A stretch of 64,000 nucleotides of DNA from Tholera decimalis (lineage: Eukaryota > Arthropoda > Insecta > Lepidoptera > Noctuidae). Where the stretch lies: positions 20,414,390 through 20,478,389 of the forward strand of contig OW964552.2 in assembly GCA_943138885.2 (NCBI GenBank). Direction: 5' to 3'. Shown here piece by piece: positions 11,366 to 24,200 of this stretch. The position numbers and the translations under genes are program-made. Every line of letters begins with the position of its first letter. Position 1 is the stretch's first letter. The notes under the pieces were generated by a model. The model worked only from the letters and a program-made list of their open reading frames with translations, was not told the origin of the DNA and ran no database searches.

Positions 11366-12049
11366 TAGCAAAGTTCTACTAAGTACCTACGACAAACGAC
11401 GATATGTACAAGTACAAACACACTCACAATTCAACCGTGTCGGTCGGTGAAATGCGCTAGAATCGAAATATTATTTTTAATATTTTAGCGTCGAACATTA
11501 GTCAATATTAAAAACAGTATTGTGCAACATTAATAGGGCTCAAAGTTCAATGCATTCTGCGCGATGACTACGAGAGTCATGTCGGTACTCGATCAAACAC
11601 CGCGTGGTAGTTATCTCTGTCACTTTCTTGCAGATGTTTTATGTGCTAAAATGCACCTTATGTCGAAACCGGTTCTTATAGGCTGATTAACCCTATAATA
11701 CGGGTTAACCTTTATTGAGGGTTTTTTAACCTAATCCTAAAAATTAACCCGGTTAAAACCCTCATACGGGTTAACCTTTCGGTCCCTGATTGTATTGAGC
11801 AGAGTAAAGGCACCAGAAGGCTCTACTTGTGCAGTTGATCCGAATAAACATCTAAATACGCTTCAAGACCACAATTCCTAGCAAGAATTAAATAATCTGC
11901 GAAATCTTTAACATATTTAAAGTAAAAAGCTAAAAATAAAAAGGTAATAAAAAAAACTAAAAATCTCGACTGCTCAACTGACAGGAAAGAAACAAGCACA
12001 TTTTCATTTAAAAAAGTTACAAGCGGGACACATCCAATTTTTTTTTTAA
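11366..12049. other. No gene; hAT right end and its flank
   Basis: Contains the GGTTAACC-rich subterminal part of the hAT (about 11670..11788) and then unremarkable AT-rich DNA. A minus-strand frame at 11823..12095 has no recognisable motif. Confidence 0.4.
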
Positions 12050-12485
12050 ATAAATATTTATGTTCGATTGGGTCCCGCCCCCTGCTTGTACACAATAAAT
12101 TCCAAGTTATTGTGTGTTTTTATGTGTCATCTGGATCATATAGTCGACGACATTACTAATAGGTTTATCATAAATATAGGTGGCGATTCTGATTCAGAAT
12201 ATTCCTAAGATATGGAGTCATTATCTGAATCTGATTAACAAATACCTGTTATTAATTATGTTATTAAAATCTATATATGTCTTACATTATTAATTTTGTA
12301 TTTCTACGTTTTAAATTACCACCTACACATTATTTTTGGATTACCTATTATAAAAACCGATACTTGATTTTATTAACGAAGTTTCTATAGCGGCACATCA
12401 CTATTTAAGAATTGCAAAAAACTGGCAACCATCGTTATGTCAACTTTGTCTCGGACATTAAAAAACAGGGTATAGGCGTCATTAA
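12050..12485 (+). repeat. Unnamed dispersed repeat, uninterrupted copy
   Basis: The sequence from TGTTCGATTGGGTCCCG through ATTCCTAAGATATGGAGTCA to GCAACCATCGTTATGTC is also present as two halves at 36540..36704 and 44918..45180. This copy shows the sequence before that interruption. Short coding traces (a DDIT..GGDSDSE-like stretch) suggest a dead DNA-transposon reading frame, but I cannot name the family. Confidence 0.65.
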
Positions 12486-12817
12486 CATCTATAACCATTG
12501 TATTTGTTTTCAAGAGATTATTGGCATTCCAATAATCTCTTTGCAAAACTAAGGACGTACGGACGAACATACGGTGAAACTACAAGGTTTCCTTATTTTA
12601 CTACGGAAGCCTAAAAGCCTAAAATCATTTTCCAAGAAGTTTTACAATTTATGCCTTTTCTGTTTCGATCCGCATGCATTTATCACATAGTTAATTCAGA
12701 ATTGGCCAATTCGTTTCTATTTAATTCAAGACATTTTAATATGTTCGAAATTTAAACTTTTCATGTACACAACTTTGCTACTTCATTATTAAACTTGTCA
12801 TGGTTTTAATGACATTT

Positions 12818-13590
12818 TTAACCGACTTCAAAAAAAAGAAGAGGTTCTAAGTTCATCTTGAACTTTTTTATGTATGTAAGGGCGCCTTCAAATTAGCCGT
12901 GCGGCCGCAGCGCGACAGCAGCGCTGCCGCTGCGCGTTTATATTTATATGGATTTTCAAAGCAGCGCGGTGGCAGCGCTGCTGCCGCGCGGTTAATTTGA
13001 AGGCGCCCTAACTCGGAGACGGCTGGACCGATTTGGAAAATTCTTTTTTCGTTTAAAAGGGTATACTTTCTAATTGGTCCCATTGTTATGAAATCAGGAT
13101 TTGATGATGGGATCCTGGAGAAATCGAGGGAACTCTTCAAATATTATAGGCACACCTATAGCGTTTTGGGTATTTCTTATAGTACCTTGAGCAGTTGATC
13201 TCGAAAAGCACCATTTGGGGAAGTTGAACAGATGATGAAGACGACAGATGGCCACCGAAACTACTCAATAATAAGTACTTCGTGGATTGCGATTCGTTTA
13301 CTAGAATATGGATGTTAAGCTCTTTATGCTCGTCACAATGCATATGGTGATCTAGAGATGATGGTGAAGTACCAGGAGAACTCCTCAAAAACTAACGGCT
13401 ATGCATCGGGAAAAGCAATATTTTGTAAAAGGTGATAAGTTGTTGACATTATGGCTTTTGTAACTAGATAAATTACAAACCGACCCACTAAAAAGCGTGA
13501 AAGAGACTTTTTAGCAAAAAATAGAACCGACTTCCATATCAAAACACTACAAAGCCAAAAATAACTTTATTTTCGGAAGGCGGTATCAAA
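12818..13590 (-). repeat. ACCGACTTC-family repeat, copy B
   Basis: Inverted relative to copy A, from AACCGACTTCAAAAAAAAG at the low-coordinate end to the hairpin arm near 13590. It carries an internal GC-rich insert at 12890..13010 whose ends (AGGGCGCCTTCAAATTAGCC and its complement) form an inverted repeat, so a smaller fold-back element sits inside. Confidence 0.75.
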
Positions 13591-13599
13591 AAAAAATAC

Positions 13600-14225
13600 A
13601 AAACCAATAACGAAAAGAATAAAAGCCCTCTGTAGGTAATAAAAAGAAAGGAAAATCAAAACTCTTATATTGGCAACACTAACAAGATGGACTCATCACT
13701 CTCTTTGACATTTCATTACAAAGTTAACAATTTATTCAGTAATTAAATAAGACGATAATTGAATGCGCTAGTTACACGTGAAATGTGATCCCATCCTGAT
13801 ATTTTTTTTAGCCCCGGTGCATTTTTACAGGTGGGAACGCCACAAGACGTCATAATTTAAATAAATTGGACACCGGTAAAACACGTCACGCGATATGACG
13901 TGTTTTACCGGACACAACAACTGATCAGCTGCGCGTCAAACTACTCCATTTAGTAGTTTTTGTGATTCAGTATTAGGCGCGCTCACGGCTTCTGGGGTTC
14001 TTTCTGTATTCTGAGCAATTACTCATCGCACTGCACTTAAAGGGGGGGGGGGGGGGGGGATAAAAGAAGGATGAGAATAAACCAGGGTTTCGGCGAATTT
14101 TAATGAGATAACGCGGTCCCGGATGCAAGGACAATTAAAGAAACAGGGTGCGATTTTAGTCCGTGGAATTCTGACACTCTCTTCTAGTTCACCCAGAGCG
14201 GGACGCGATTCTTTTTTTTTATGTT
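13600..14225. other. No gene; contains an 18-base G run
   Basis: Near 13865..13912, CACGTCA-type motifs form a short inverted repeat (GGACACCGGTAAAACACGTC against GACGTGTTTTACCGGACAC). A homopolymer of about 18 G occupies 14042..14059. Nothing coding is recognised. Confidence 0.5.
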
Positions 14226-14227
14226 CT

Positions 14228-14345
14228 TCGCGAAAAAAAAGTTATGATAATAAGACCGGGCGCTCATTACAACTTTTTGTCACCGTGACTTATTGTTACT
14301 GTCGCCTGCTGTCACCCACGATGCGCTCACTGAGGTGACTTCTTG
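14228..14345 (+). repeat. GTGAC-rich terminal repeat fragment
   Basis: AAGACCGGGCGCTCATTACA followed by ACTTTTTGTCACCGTGAC is repeated in inverse orientation at the right edge of 17500..17740. The shared tract looks like the terminus of a DNA transposon, but neither block shows a clean target duplication. Confidence 0.5.
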
Positions 14346-14444
14346 GGTAACAAATCACGTTCTAGACATGGGCGTTATTAGTTATTTTTGATAACCGTTA
14401 TCTAACCGGTATTTAGTGGAAATAACGTTATTGATAACGGTTAT

Positions 14445-14482
14445 ACATATATATATAATATATATATATATATATAATAACG
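14445..14482. repeat. (TA)n microsatellite
   Basis: Alternating TA units with one irregularity. No function is visible. Confidence 0.9.
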
Positions 14483-14554
14483 GTATCACAAATGCAGTTA
14501 ATCTAACTATTCAGTTGTTGTATATCTATTGTTATTACAACTGGATAGCTAAAA

Positions 14555-15290
14555 CTTTTTACCAAAAAATTGAACCGACTCCCAAAAAACACTGCAAAGT
14601 GAAAAATAACTTTAATTTCGGTAGTCGGTGTCTTTAGTTTTGTAGTTTCGTTTTTGGCACCGACTTCCGAAATTAAAGTTATTTTTCACTTTGCAGTATT
14701 TTTGGGAGCCGGTTCAATTTTTTGGTAAAAAGTTTTATTTCACTCTTTTTAGTTGGTCGATTTTTAATTTACCTGGTTAAAACAGCCTAAATGTCAACTA
14801 CTTATAACCTTTTACAAAATATTGCTTTTCCCAATGCTGGGCCGTTAATTGTTGAGGAGTTCTGCTGGTACTTCACCATCAGCTCTACATCATCATATGC
14901 ATTGTGACGAGCATAAAGTGCTTAAGATCCATATTCAAGTAATCGATTTGCAATCCACTCAATACTTATTATTGAGTAGTTTCGGCAGCCATCTGTGGTC
15001 TTCATCATCAGTTCCACTTCCTCAAATGGTATTTTTTGAGAGCAACTGCACAAGTTACTATAATAAATACCCAAAACCCTCCCTTCCCTTGACTCCTCCA
15101 GGATCCCATCATCAGATCCTGACTTTTATAAAAATGGGACCAATTTCGAAGTATACCCTTTCAATCAAAAAAAGAATTTTCCAAATCGGTTCAGCCGTCT
15201 TCGAGTAATAGGTGATCAATGATCATACATTAAAAAAAAAAAAAAATATACGCGTCGAATTGATAACCTCCTCTTTTTGTCGTCGGTTGA
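14555..15290 (+). repeat. ACCGACTTC-family repeat, copy C
   Basis: Same layout as copy A, but with a diverged head hairpin (ACCGACTCCCAAAAAACACT against its complement near 14690) and the end GTCGTCGGTTGAAAAT. The reading frame at 14849..15208 recurs in frame in copy E (34018..34377), which shows shared ancestry of these copies rather than a gene. Confidence 0.7.
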
Positions 15291-15548
15291 AAATAACCAC
15301 AGTATGAATATAACAAGGAGTGGAGTAAAGGGATTATAACGATACTGGTAATTTCCCTTCATAGCTTTCTTCTAGGCTTAGGACTAGCACATTTTTTATA
15401 TGAAAAATATACAAAAAATGCGGCGCATTTAAAAATCATCATATTTACATTGATTGATTAAATCAACATGGCTCGCTAACTCACCTTCACCTAATAATCA
15501 CTATCATCATAATTATACTATTTACACAATGGTCGATTAATCAATCCT

Positions 15549-15765
15549 ACTGTTATTATAAATGCGAAAGTTTGTGAGGATGTATGTATGTTTGTTGCTC
15601 TTTCACGTAAATACTACAGAACGGATTTCAATGATATTTGGTAAGTAGATAGTTGAGATACTGGAATAATACATAGACTACTTTTTATCCCAGCATTCCC
15701 ACGGAATCGGGATTTATGCGGGAAAAACCTCCCATGCGATCGAAGTCGCGGGCAGAAGCTAGTAT
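15549..15765 (+). mobile_element. Lep1-type Helitron-like element
   Basis: Starts ACTGTTATTATAAATGCGAA and ends GCGGGCAGAAGCTAG followed by T, the CTAG-type end of lepidopteran Lep1 Helitrons. The internal GGATTTCAATGATATTTGG and ATCCC motifs are also typical. It is non-coding and non-autonomous, moved by a Helitron helicase that is not in this window. Confidence 0.75.
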
Positions 15766-17499
15766 CATCATATTATTACAGTGTTAAATAAAAATAAAAA
15801 GCCTTTTATTTCTTGCATTATAAAATCCAGCTTAATTATAGATTAAAAAGTTGTTTGGAAAAGAAAATTAATACATGCTAGTTTTTACAATCTATATCTT
15901 AATACTATTGTTAATTGCAAGAACCCCTCCTCAGGTGAAGGTGAAGGCCTCCTCTAAAGAAATCCATTTATCTCTGTGTTGCGCTATTTGTGGCCAGCAG
16001 GGGACCATTACAGTGTTAACTCTATATAACTACACGCAAGGGACTTCGTGTATTTTGATATTATAGGAAAAAAAAAACTATATTAGAAAATGAAAAAAGA
16101 AATATTTCAGACTAGTGTTAGAAAAAACAAATCTTATTTGAACGCTATTTCGTAGTGTGTTTTTTGTCATTTTCATCTGACGTCTTTTGCTGCACCAGTA
16201 ATTTTGTTGTATTTTTTAGTTTGTAATTCACGAATCCTACTAATAACCGTATACACGTGCAATTTGTGAATAAAAGAACAGATGTCGTAAAAAGTTTAGT
16301 ATTTATGATGCCAACAGTCGAGTTTATTACGTATGTAGTTAGAATAATAAAGTAACAAAAGAACCAATAGCTCCGCAGTTTTTACTAATTTCGGCCACTT
16401 AAAAAGTACATTTTATTATTTAATTGCTGTCGTTATTGAGACTGGGTGTAATGATTATAGAGTGTACCATTATATGAAAGACAAGCTAAGCTTTAGGGAG
16501 TTGAACGACACTCGATTTATGTCATTTAATACATTTTTATAAGTCATTTTATGTCTACACAAGTATACCTAGCACTAAATACTACTATTAAACTGTGTTT
16601 GCATTGTCTATTTACATACTTAAATTTAATAGACAACTACGATTACGCACTTAACTTTTATAAACTAAAGAATTTGAATAGTCTCTTCTCAGAAAAATAA
16701 TAAATCGTCTCAAATCTCCAAAAACAGAAATCATAAAACAATTAACAAGTTCTTCAAATAACCAACAAGAAAACCGACAACCGACACTGGTACTAGTATA
16801 ATTCACTCAATAATTCGAAACATACACACACAGAAACATGTTGGAAAAAACGTCAATACATTAAACATAATAATAATAAGTAAGTTATAACAAAAAAAAA
16901 CTATGTAATCACACCAACATTTTCCACATATTAGCTAAGAGGTATGATGTCAGCAACTTCAAAATGACTGGTATCTAATATATTCAGTTCCTTAATAACT
17001 TTAGTTCTAAAAGTATTTCTATTTAGTAAAAATATCTGTGATGACTGACAAACACATCAAAACTGTTCATCATTAGACCTGCAATTGGTATATACGACCA
17101 TATTATTTCCTTAAGATATCCATGATAACCAATGCATGCCAACAAAATGATAATCGTATCTTCTCTTTCTTGCACCTAATTATCGGCTAAGTGAGAGAGG
17201 GAAGGCATGGTTGCCAGTTGCCGGTTGGTTATCAGCGGTTTCGGTTTCTAATGTTTTCGTAGTTGCGCGTTGAGTTGTAGCTACTCGCTCGCTACTCGTA
17301 CTCTGCAGATTGATAACCGTTGCCGGTTGAGACGATACCGATACCTAACGTTATTGCTAAGGCAACCGTTTTCAGTTGCGTTTTGCTATAACTGACACAT
17401 GTCTATCGCGTTCATTTTTGTAATGGACTTCAACGAGGTTGTCAAACTAATCTGCTTATACGCTTATTTTAAATAACATGTTTTATTAAATGCTTTTCG
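15766..17499. other. No gene recognised; probable Sec63 intron or 3' flank
   Basis: AT-rich sequence. The fragment AGGTGAAGGTGAAGGCCTCC near 15935 resembles SINE or LINE ends of moths. I searched the minus strand for the missing C-terminal Sec63 exons (acidic and lysine-rich tail, tryptophan-rich strand motifs) and did not find them. Confidence 0.4.
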
Positions 17500-17740
17500 T
17501 TTAAACGCCCATCTTTACGGCTGAGTGACAAAAAGTCACCAGTGAGCGGACTCCCATAGTAATGTACAGGGCGAGTGACAGTCACGTCACTCCGGTACTG
17601 CCTGTCGCTGCAACTTTTTGTCACCGTCTTATCAAGTCACCATAATGAGCGCACTCAGTATAGTTTTCATAGCACTTGACTAAGTGACAAAAAGTCACGG
17701 TGACAAAAAGTTGTAATGAGCGGCCGGTCTTAAACAAAGA
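17500..17740 (-). repeat. GTGAC-rich transposon-like repeat
   Basis: Multiple GAGTGACAAAAAGTCAC and GTCACCGTC units in both orientations, ending in the complement of the terminus at 14240. This is a short element rich in subterminal repeats, as in non-autonomous hAT-like elements. No target duplication was found. Confidence 0.45.
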
Positions 17741-17990
17741 TTTAACATCCTTGAGTTTCAGAGAATACTTAACACTTTATTTACCCTCAGTTTAATTTTC
17801 CACGTAGGCAATTGGTTTGTAGACTATTGTAATATCTCCGAAAGACGGGATACGATTGGATTAATTATTATTATTTATTCTTTATTTCGGTATTACCCAT
17901 AAATGTGTTAGTATTGACTTAAACTATGTTAGTATATACTTATAATAAATCTCGACAAAATTAAAACTATTAAACAAACAAGACCAGGAT

Positions 17991-18200
17991 CTACCATCCT
18001 CTGGGAACACCCGGTTGCAGCACATGCATTGCGCACAGATGTCCCATCAAGTTACCCTCGGTCTTACTAACAATCACATTCAGGAGACTGTTGGCACTGT
18101 CACGCAAACGACGCAGCAATGATGCAGACCTTTTACGCATTATTGCAAAAAAGTCGTCAGTGCGCAAATTGTTAAGGCATTTTGTAATTATATGATATTT
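17991..18200 (-). pseudogene. C-terminal LINE reverse-transcriptase fragment in the Sec63 intron
   Basis: The minus-strand text with DDFFAIMRKRSASLLRRLRD and SANSLL resembles the extreme C-terminus of lepidopteran non-LTR retrotransposon ORF2 proteins. It begins right after the donor of Sec63 exon 7 and ends in a stop at about 17991. The resemblance is from memory of the motif and moderately certain. Confidence 0.4.
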
Positions 18201-18205
18201 CTTAC

Positions 18206-21200
18206 TTGTCTTTGATTTCCTTTTCTTTAATAGTGGTGTCTCCAAATAGTTCCCTCATGTTGGTTCGTCGCAAGAACACGGTAACTGTCACTATCGCGCC
18301 TGCCGTCACTACTGTTGAGTTCTCGTCGTCAATTACTAAAACGAACATAATATATAATATTAATACAGCAATCTAAAAAGATAAGAAAATATTATAACTT
18401 AAAAAGTAAGTTAAAGATAAATTAGTAACCATCAGCATCGGCTTAGTCTTTTCTCAACTATGTTGGAGTAAGATTCCAGTCTAACCGGCATGCAGCTGAG
18501 TACTAGTGTTTCACACAGAGCCTATGACTACCCGTAATGATTGTCAAAGATGTACAAATGACAGACGAGACTTAACGCACGGTAATATTATCAATACAGT
18601 ATTGTAACTCGGCCGTATCTTAGAAATAAATGCCTACAGCCGCGTGGTACGTAAACATGCGATAGGGCTGCCTGCCTCCAGCATTTTAATTACATTTGCC
18701 TACTTTGTGGTTCCATTTAGTTTTGTGATTGTAAATATACTTTTTTTTATATAAACAAATATAATACTTTGTGAATTGAATAGGAAGTGTTCAATAAAAA
18801 TGCGTGTTGTTTTTAGATTGGTAGATTTAATTTAAAAAACATGTTTATATTTTTTCTAGTATTATTCATACACACAGTACAATAAACAACTATTATTAAT
18901 AATAAAATACCACGTCTTTACTTGTAATTATACAAACTAACAAAACACACATGCCCTGAGGTTTTAACACAAGCGTACCTACCGTATCACGATTAATGAA
19001 ACGCCTATAACTACCTATTTCATTCGTGTCAATCACTTTCCTTTACTCTATTCACTTTATTTATTAATCTAGAAATCTGTTTTTTCGGGAGAAAAAGGAA
19101 ATACTTATCCATTAAAAAGAAACTTACTAGTAAGTAAAATTATTTTATAGTCTTTTATACCTTTCAGAGTTTCCAGGTAATCTAAAAAAAGTTATCTCTG
19201 GATGCGTTATTGACGAATTCATGAAACCAAAAACAGCACAATATATCCTACTCGTCATATTAAATATGTACTTGAACTTTTTAGTTATTGTTAAAAAACA
19301 ACACAATGTCCGTTCGTCACTGCGGCACAGTCGCGACTGCAGACATACCGAGCGCATACCGAGATCGAGGCGCGTAGGTATAGGTCGCGCTTCGTCCGTT
19401 TGTATGAAGTTGGAATACTGTATAGATAATATTACCGTGCTTTACGTGCTTTCCGAGGCACGGAGGAATCTAGATATGTTAAGATTGGCACCCATCCACG
19501 AACCGACCTTAGCAAACGTTGCTTAACCTTGAACATCGACCTGTGCGGCTGTTATTATTTAGCCACAAGCTTTTCTTTTCTTTCTAAGTCAACAATGTAA
19601 CAAGAGAAGAATAGTACATTGTTCACCGAGAGGAGAAAGTGACCGATTACCGATCGATCGGGAATCGCACTTTCTCTCGAGTGATACATAGTGCTTTATA
19701 CTACACCTACGAGGAAAATTGAATTTACTTTCTACGAAAACTGAATCCTCAAACAACACACAAATTGAAAATGGCGCCAATGGCGTCTGCAATTTTCACA
19801 TGTTCTTTTTTCAAATTGTTTATCCTGCCGCCGCAGGGTCGCACTGCTAGCCCGACACCATCCAACACACAGCTAGTGGCCAGTATTATTTTGCGAACTC
19901 GGAGATAAAAACTCACTGTAAAAACTTTTTGGCTTTTGATATTTAGGTTACCGGCGCATAGTCTTACCCAAAATTAAAAAAGAAAAACCACGTAAGAAAT
20001 GGATTTTCATACACTTTTCTCTCCCGCTCAGATGCGTTTTCTCCCCGCACATTTGTTCGATATGCAATGACGTACTTTCTACCGTAAATTTGATAAAGTA
20101 TCAAGGTGCTTTCCAAGCAGGTGTAGTATAAATAGAATTTTTGGATATTTACCTTCAGTATTAACTTGGAAATGAATATAAGGCATGTTGCCCAACACCT
20201 TCATTAGATCATCATATTGCTTATCGTTCAAGAACCTCAACACTTGTCTCCTCTCCTCGCCCGGCAACTGAGCTAACTGCAGCAGAGACTTAATGTGCTT
20301 CTTCCTGTTTGTGAAGTACTTCAGATGATCTTCGTTGATGTATGGTAGTTGGAGCAGAGGGGATTTGTACTCCCATAGGCCTTGGACGATCATTGGTGAC
20401 AACTTCATGCAATTTTCTATTGTTTCAATGGTGGGGAGGCGCGGTACTGGAAGGTATGGTTGCAAAATTAGTTTTTGGAGCATACAATATCATTAATGTA
20501 TCTGGGATTTATTTTAGTACATACTTTTTAACCGACTTAAAAAAAAGGAATAGGTTCTCAGTTTGTCTTGAATTTTTTTTATGTTTGTTACCTCATAACT
20601 CGAAGACGGCTGGACCGATACGGAAAATTCTTTTTTCGTTTGAAAGGGTATACTTTTTAGTTGGTCTCATCATTGTTATGAAATCGGGATCTGATGATGG
20701 GATCCTGGAGTAATCGAGGGAACTCTTCAAATATCATAGGCACACCTATGGCATTTTGGGTATTTCTTATAGTACCTTGAGCAGTTGCTCTCGAAAAGCA
20801 CCATTTGGCGAAGTGGAACTGCATCATCAGTTCCACTTCGCCAAGACCACAGATGGCCACCGACACTACTCAATAATAAGTGTTTCGTGGATTGCGATTC
20901 GATTACTAGAATATGGATGTTAAGCACTTTATGCTCGTCACAATGCATATGGTGATGTAGAGTAAGTACCAGGAGAACTCCTCAAAAATTAATGGCTCTG
21001 CATCGGTAAAAGCAATATTTTGTAAAAGGTGATAAGTAGTTGACATTTTGGCTTTTGTAATGAGATAAATTACAAACCGATCTACTGAAAAGCGTGAAAA
21101 AAATATTTTTAGCAAAAAATAAAACCGACTTCCATATCAAAACATTACAAAGCTAAAAATAATTAATTTCGGAAGGCGGTGTCAAAAATAAAAAGAAAAT

Positions 21201-24200
21201 ACAAGACCAATAACACCGACCAACGAAATTAAAGTTATTTTTGGCTTTGAAGTTTTTTGATATGGAAGTCGGTTTTATTTTTTGCTAGTTTTTTTATGCA
21301 AATAACAACTACTGTTCTTTAGAGATTTTAAATTACTACGCAATATATGCTGCATTTAATATTTATTATGTACTAGCTGCTGCCCGCAACTTCGTTCACG
21401 TGGGAGTATTTCCTGCGTAAATCCCGATCCCGTGGGAATTCCGGATAAAAATGTAAGTAGCCTATGTGTTAATCCAGGGTTTCAACTATCTACTTACCAA
21501 ATTTCATTACAATCCATCTAGTAGGTTTGGAGATTAGCGTTAGTAACAGACCACATTTTTTTTATAAATTTGCTGTGACACCGTTTCTTAACCCACTTCA
21601 ATTATTATTTAAATGTACAGACACACTTTTGTACTGTTTTATTATATGTATCTCGTTTGTGGAATGCATTACTCATAGAAGTGAGGCGTGCTCAAACGCT
21701 ACCAACATACAAAAGAATGGTGAAGGAGCATTACAGCTGACTATAATTTTTCCCCTCCTTTCTCAATGATACATTTGATATTTATTAGTATATGTTTTTG
21801 ATATTGTACACTAGTTTTATTTTTTGTTTCCATAGAAATACTGTGAGGTGTAAAATATTGAGAGGCCTGTTGGTATAGTGGTCAGTGGCCTTGACTGCTA
21901 TGCGCATGGTCGTGGGTTCGATTCCCACCCAGGACAAATGTTTGTGTGATGAGCACGATCATTTGTTCTTTGTCTGGGTGTAATTTATCTATAATATGTA
22001 TGTATTTAGAAATATATATGTATGTTTATCAGTTGTCTAGTACTAATACCACAAGCTCTGTTTAGTTTGGGACTAGATGGCGTTTTGTGAAAGATGTGGA
22101 ATATTATTATTACTATTATATTATAATACATTGTATAATAAATAACTCGTAGTATGCTAATGTTAGTCAATTGCTTTATAAGGGAAGTTTCGTGACAACA
22201 CAAGTATTGTTAATTACTTACTGGTGCTGCCTCAGTTTATGTCTTTGTTACAATTATATGAGTTATTACAAACTTTAAACTTATTAAATACTAGCAGTCG
22301 CGCGGGACTCCACTCCCATGGACTTTATCACGATAAAAACATAACCTCCTTCTTTTGCAGTTGGGTAAAAAGCTACTTCCATACCAAATTTCATCCAAAT
22401 CCACCCAGTACTTTCGAAGATTAGCGTGTTCAAACATAGGTACAAACAAACAAACATTTCAGCTTTATAATATTAGTGTCTTAGATGGTATAGATTTATT
22501 CTGTTTTCCATTCTGTAAAATATTTATTACTAGCTGTGCTGCAACTTTGTTCGCATGGGTCTCGATATTACTTACGCGGATAAATCCCGATCCCGTGGGA
22601 ATTCCGGGATACAAAGTAGCCTATATGTTGCCCTATAATCGTCCCATTGAAATCGGTTCATCCATTCCAGAGTTTGTCCAGGACAAACAGACCAATTGGC
22701 AGAGTACAAATTTAAAAAAGCACTTGAGAAAACACAGTTATATTCCAATCATAGACAGACACTTCAATTTTATATATAGGAACACATAGATCTCTAATAT
22801 TTTTTAATTAAATTAATCTTTAAAAAAAAATATCTCCATGAGCGACGCAGATAAAAGCTTCAAATTTGATAATTATAACGAGAAGTAAGATAGAGTGTAA
22901 TAAGACTATTAGACTAATAATAAGTCAATCCCGATCATATATGGGCCATTGTAAAAATCGTTTTCGCGAGAGAAACAGATGAATTCGTTAAAAATTATTA
23001 TAACTGGTAAGTTTTAAAATCAATATTCCATCCTGATTCCACTGTTACTAGAATTGTTTATGTATATTTTGTTGCATAATAAATATTTTCGTCATGCATA
23101 TATGCCCTACATCACATATAAAAGGGTAATTCGAGGTAGTTTGTTTATTTGATTATACTTATGATTTGAAAGTTTTAGATCATTTCGGTATTTCTTCTCA
23201 GAGTAGTTAGGAAACATCATCTGGTGATGAGGCCGGTGTTTCCTAACTGACTACTCATTTATTATTTTTGTAAATGTAATCTATTACATTTACAAAAACA
23301 AATGACATGTAAAAGTGTTATTTAATAACCAATTTGCAAAATAAAGATCATTTATCACTTACTTCTTCTAGCATAAGCCAAAGCAATAAGTTGGTTGACA
23401 CAGTTGACCATTTCGACGATGAGGTCAGGGCACCTCGAAACAATATACCTTCGGTCGCACTCGAGTGTTTCCGGCGGCAACCGCATGCGAGACAAGTGCG
23501 CGTGGAGTAATGCACGCGCCTTAATACTGTATGGTCGACATAGAGGCTGCTCTTTATTCTTCTCGCCCAAGTTTGGTAGCTCCCGTAATAACTAGAATTG
23601 AAATATGTAAAGCAGCACGATGGTGTTGGCATTGAAATATGTTTCAAGTACCAATACTACAAAATTTAACCAGAGTATTAAAGGTTGTTGCCTAATTAAT
23701 CATAGAAATACAATTATTTTAATTACAAATATATAAAGTTAAAGCGTCTGTTTATAGTGCTTCTAAATCTTATCAAAAATATTTTGTATATGTTTGGCCC
23801 ATAAATCAGCTATGCAAAGCAAACTCTGCTCGCGGATGCAGACATTAGATCATCAAGTGTACAAGTGATAGGGCATCCAGAGCATATTTTATCCAATCAG
23901 TGAAATAGCTTACTTGACTCTGCAAACGATTTTACTGGACTTTTACTAAGAAATAGCCAATGTTATCCTTAGAATAACTAGGGTACTTTACATTACAATA
24001 AAACATGAAATTCTGAGATTACTCAGATCAGATTCAATTATAAGTTTTACTGGTAAGTGATTGAATTTACAACCGGAAAGTTGGAGCAAGTATAAATATA
24101 GATTGCTAAAGAGCACCACAAATAAGCACAGAACACAGACACTAATCTTCTCTCCCAAAAATGTATATCTACCAATACTAATACATACCATAGGAACTTC

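Larger units (their letters stand above)
2096..11788. mobile_element. hAT-type DNA transposon with all later insertions nested inside
   Basis: The left end reads CAAGGACCCATTAATCGG and the right end, on the other strand, CAGGGACCGAAAGG. Both are followed by subterminal GGTTAACC repeats. The flanks carry a perfect 8-bp duplication ATTGTATT (2088..2095 and 11789..11796), which is the hAT hallmark. No hAT transposase is visible. The 9.7 kb between the ends holds other repeats, a Transib remnant and the large palindrome, so the hAT itself was probably a short non-autonomous element later inflated by insertions. The eight matched bases plus related termini make the call strong; the internal order is inference. 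Confidence 0.8.

Noticed and set aside
21862..21940. tRNA gene suggested by A and B boxes
   Set aside because: The head is followed by a typical SINE body and lacks a clean cloverleaf with an acceptor stem; it is a tRNA-derived SINE.
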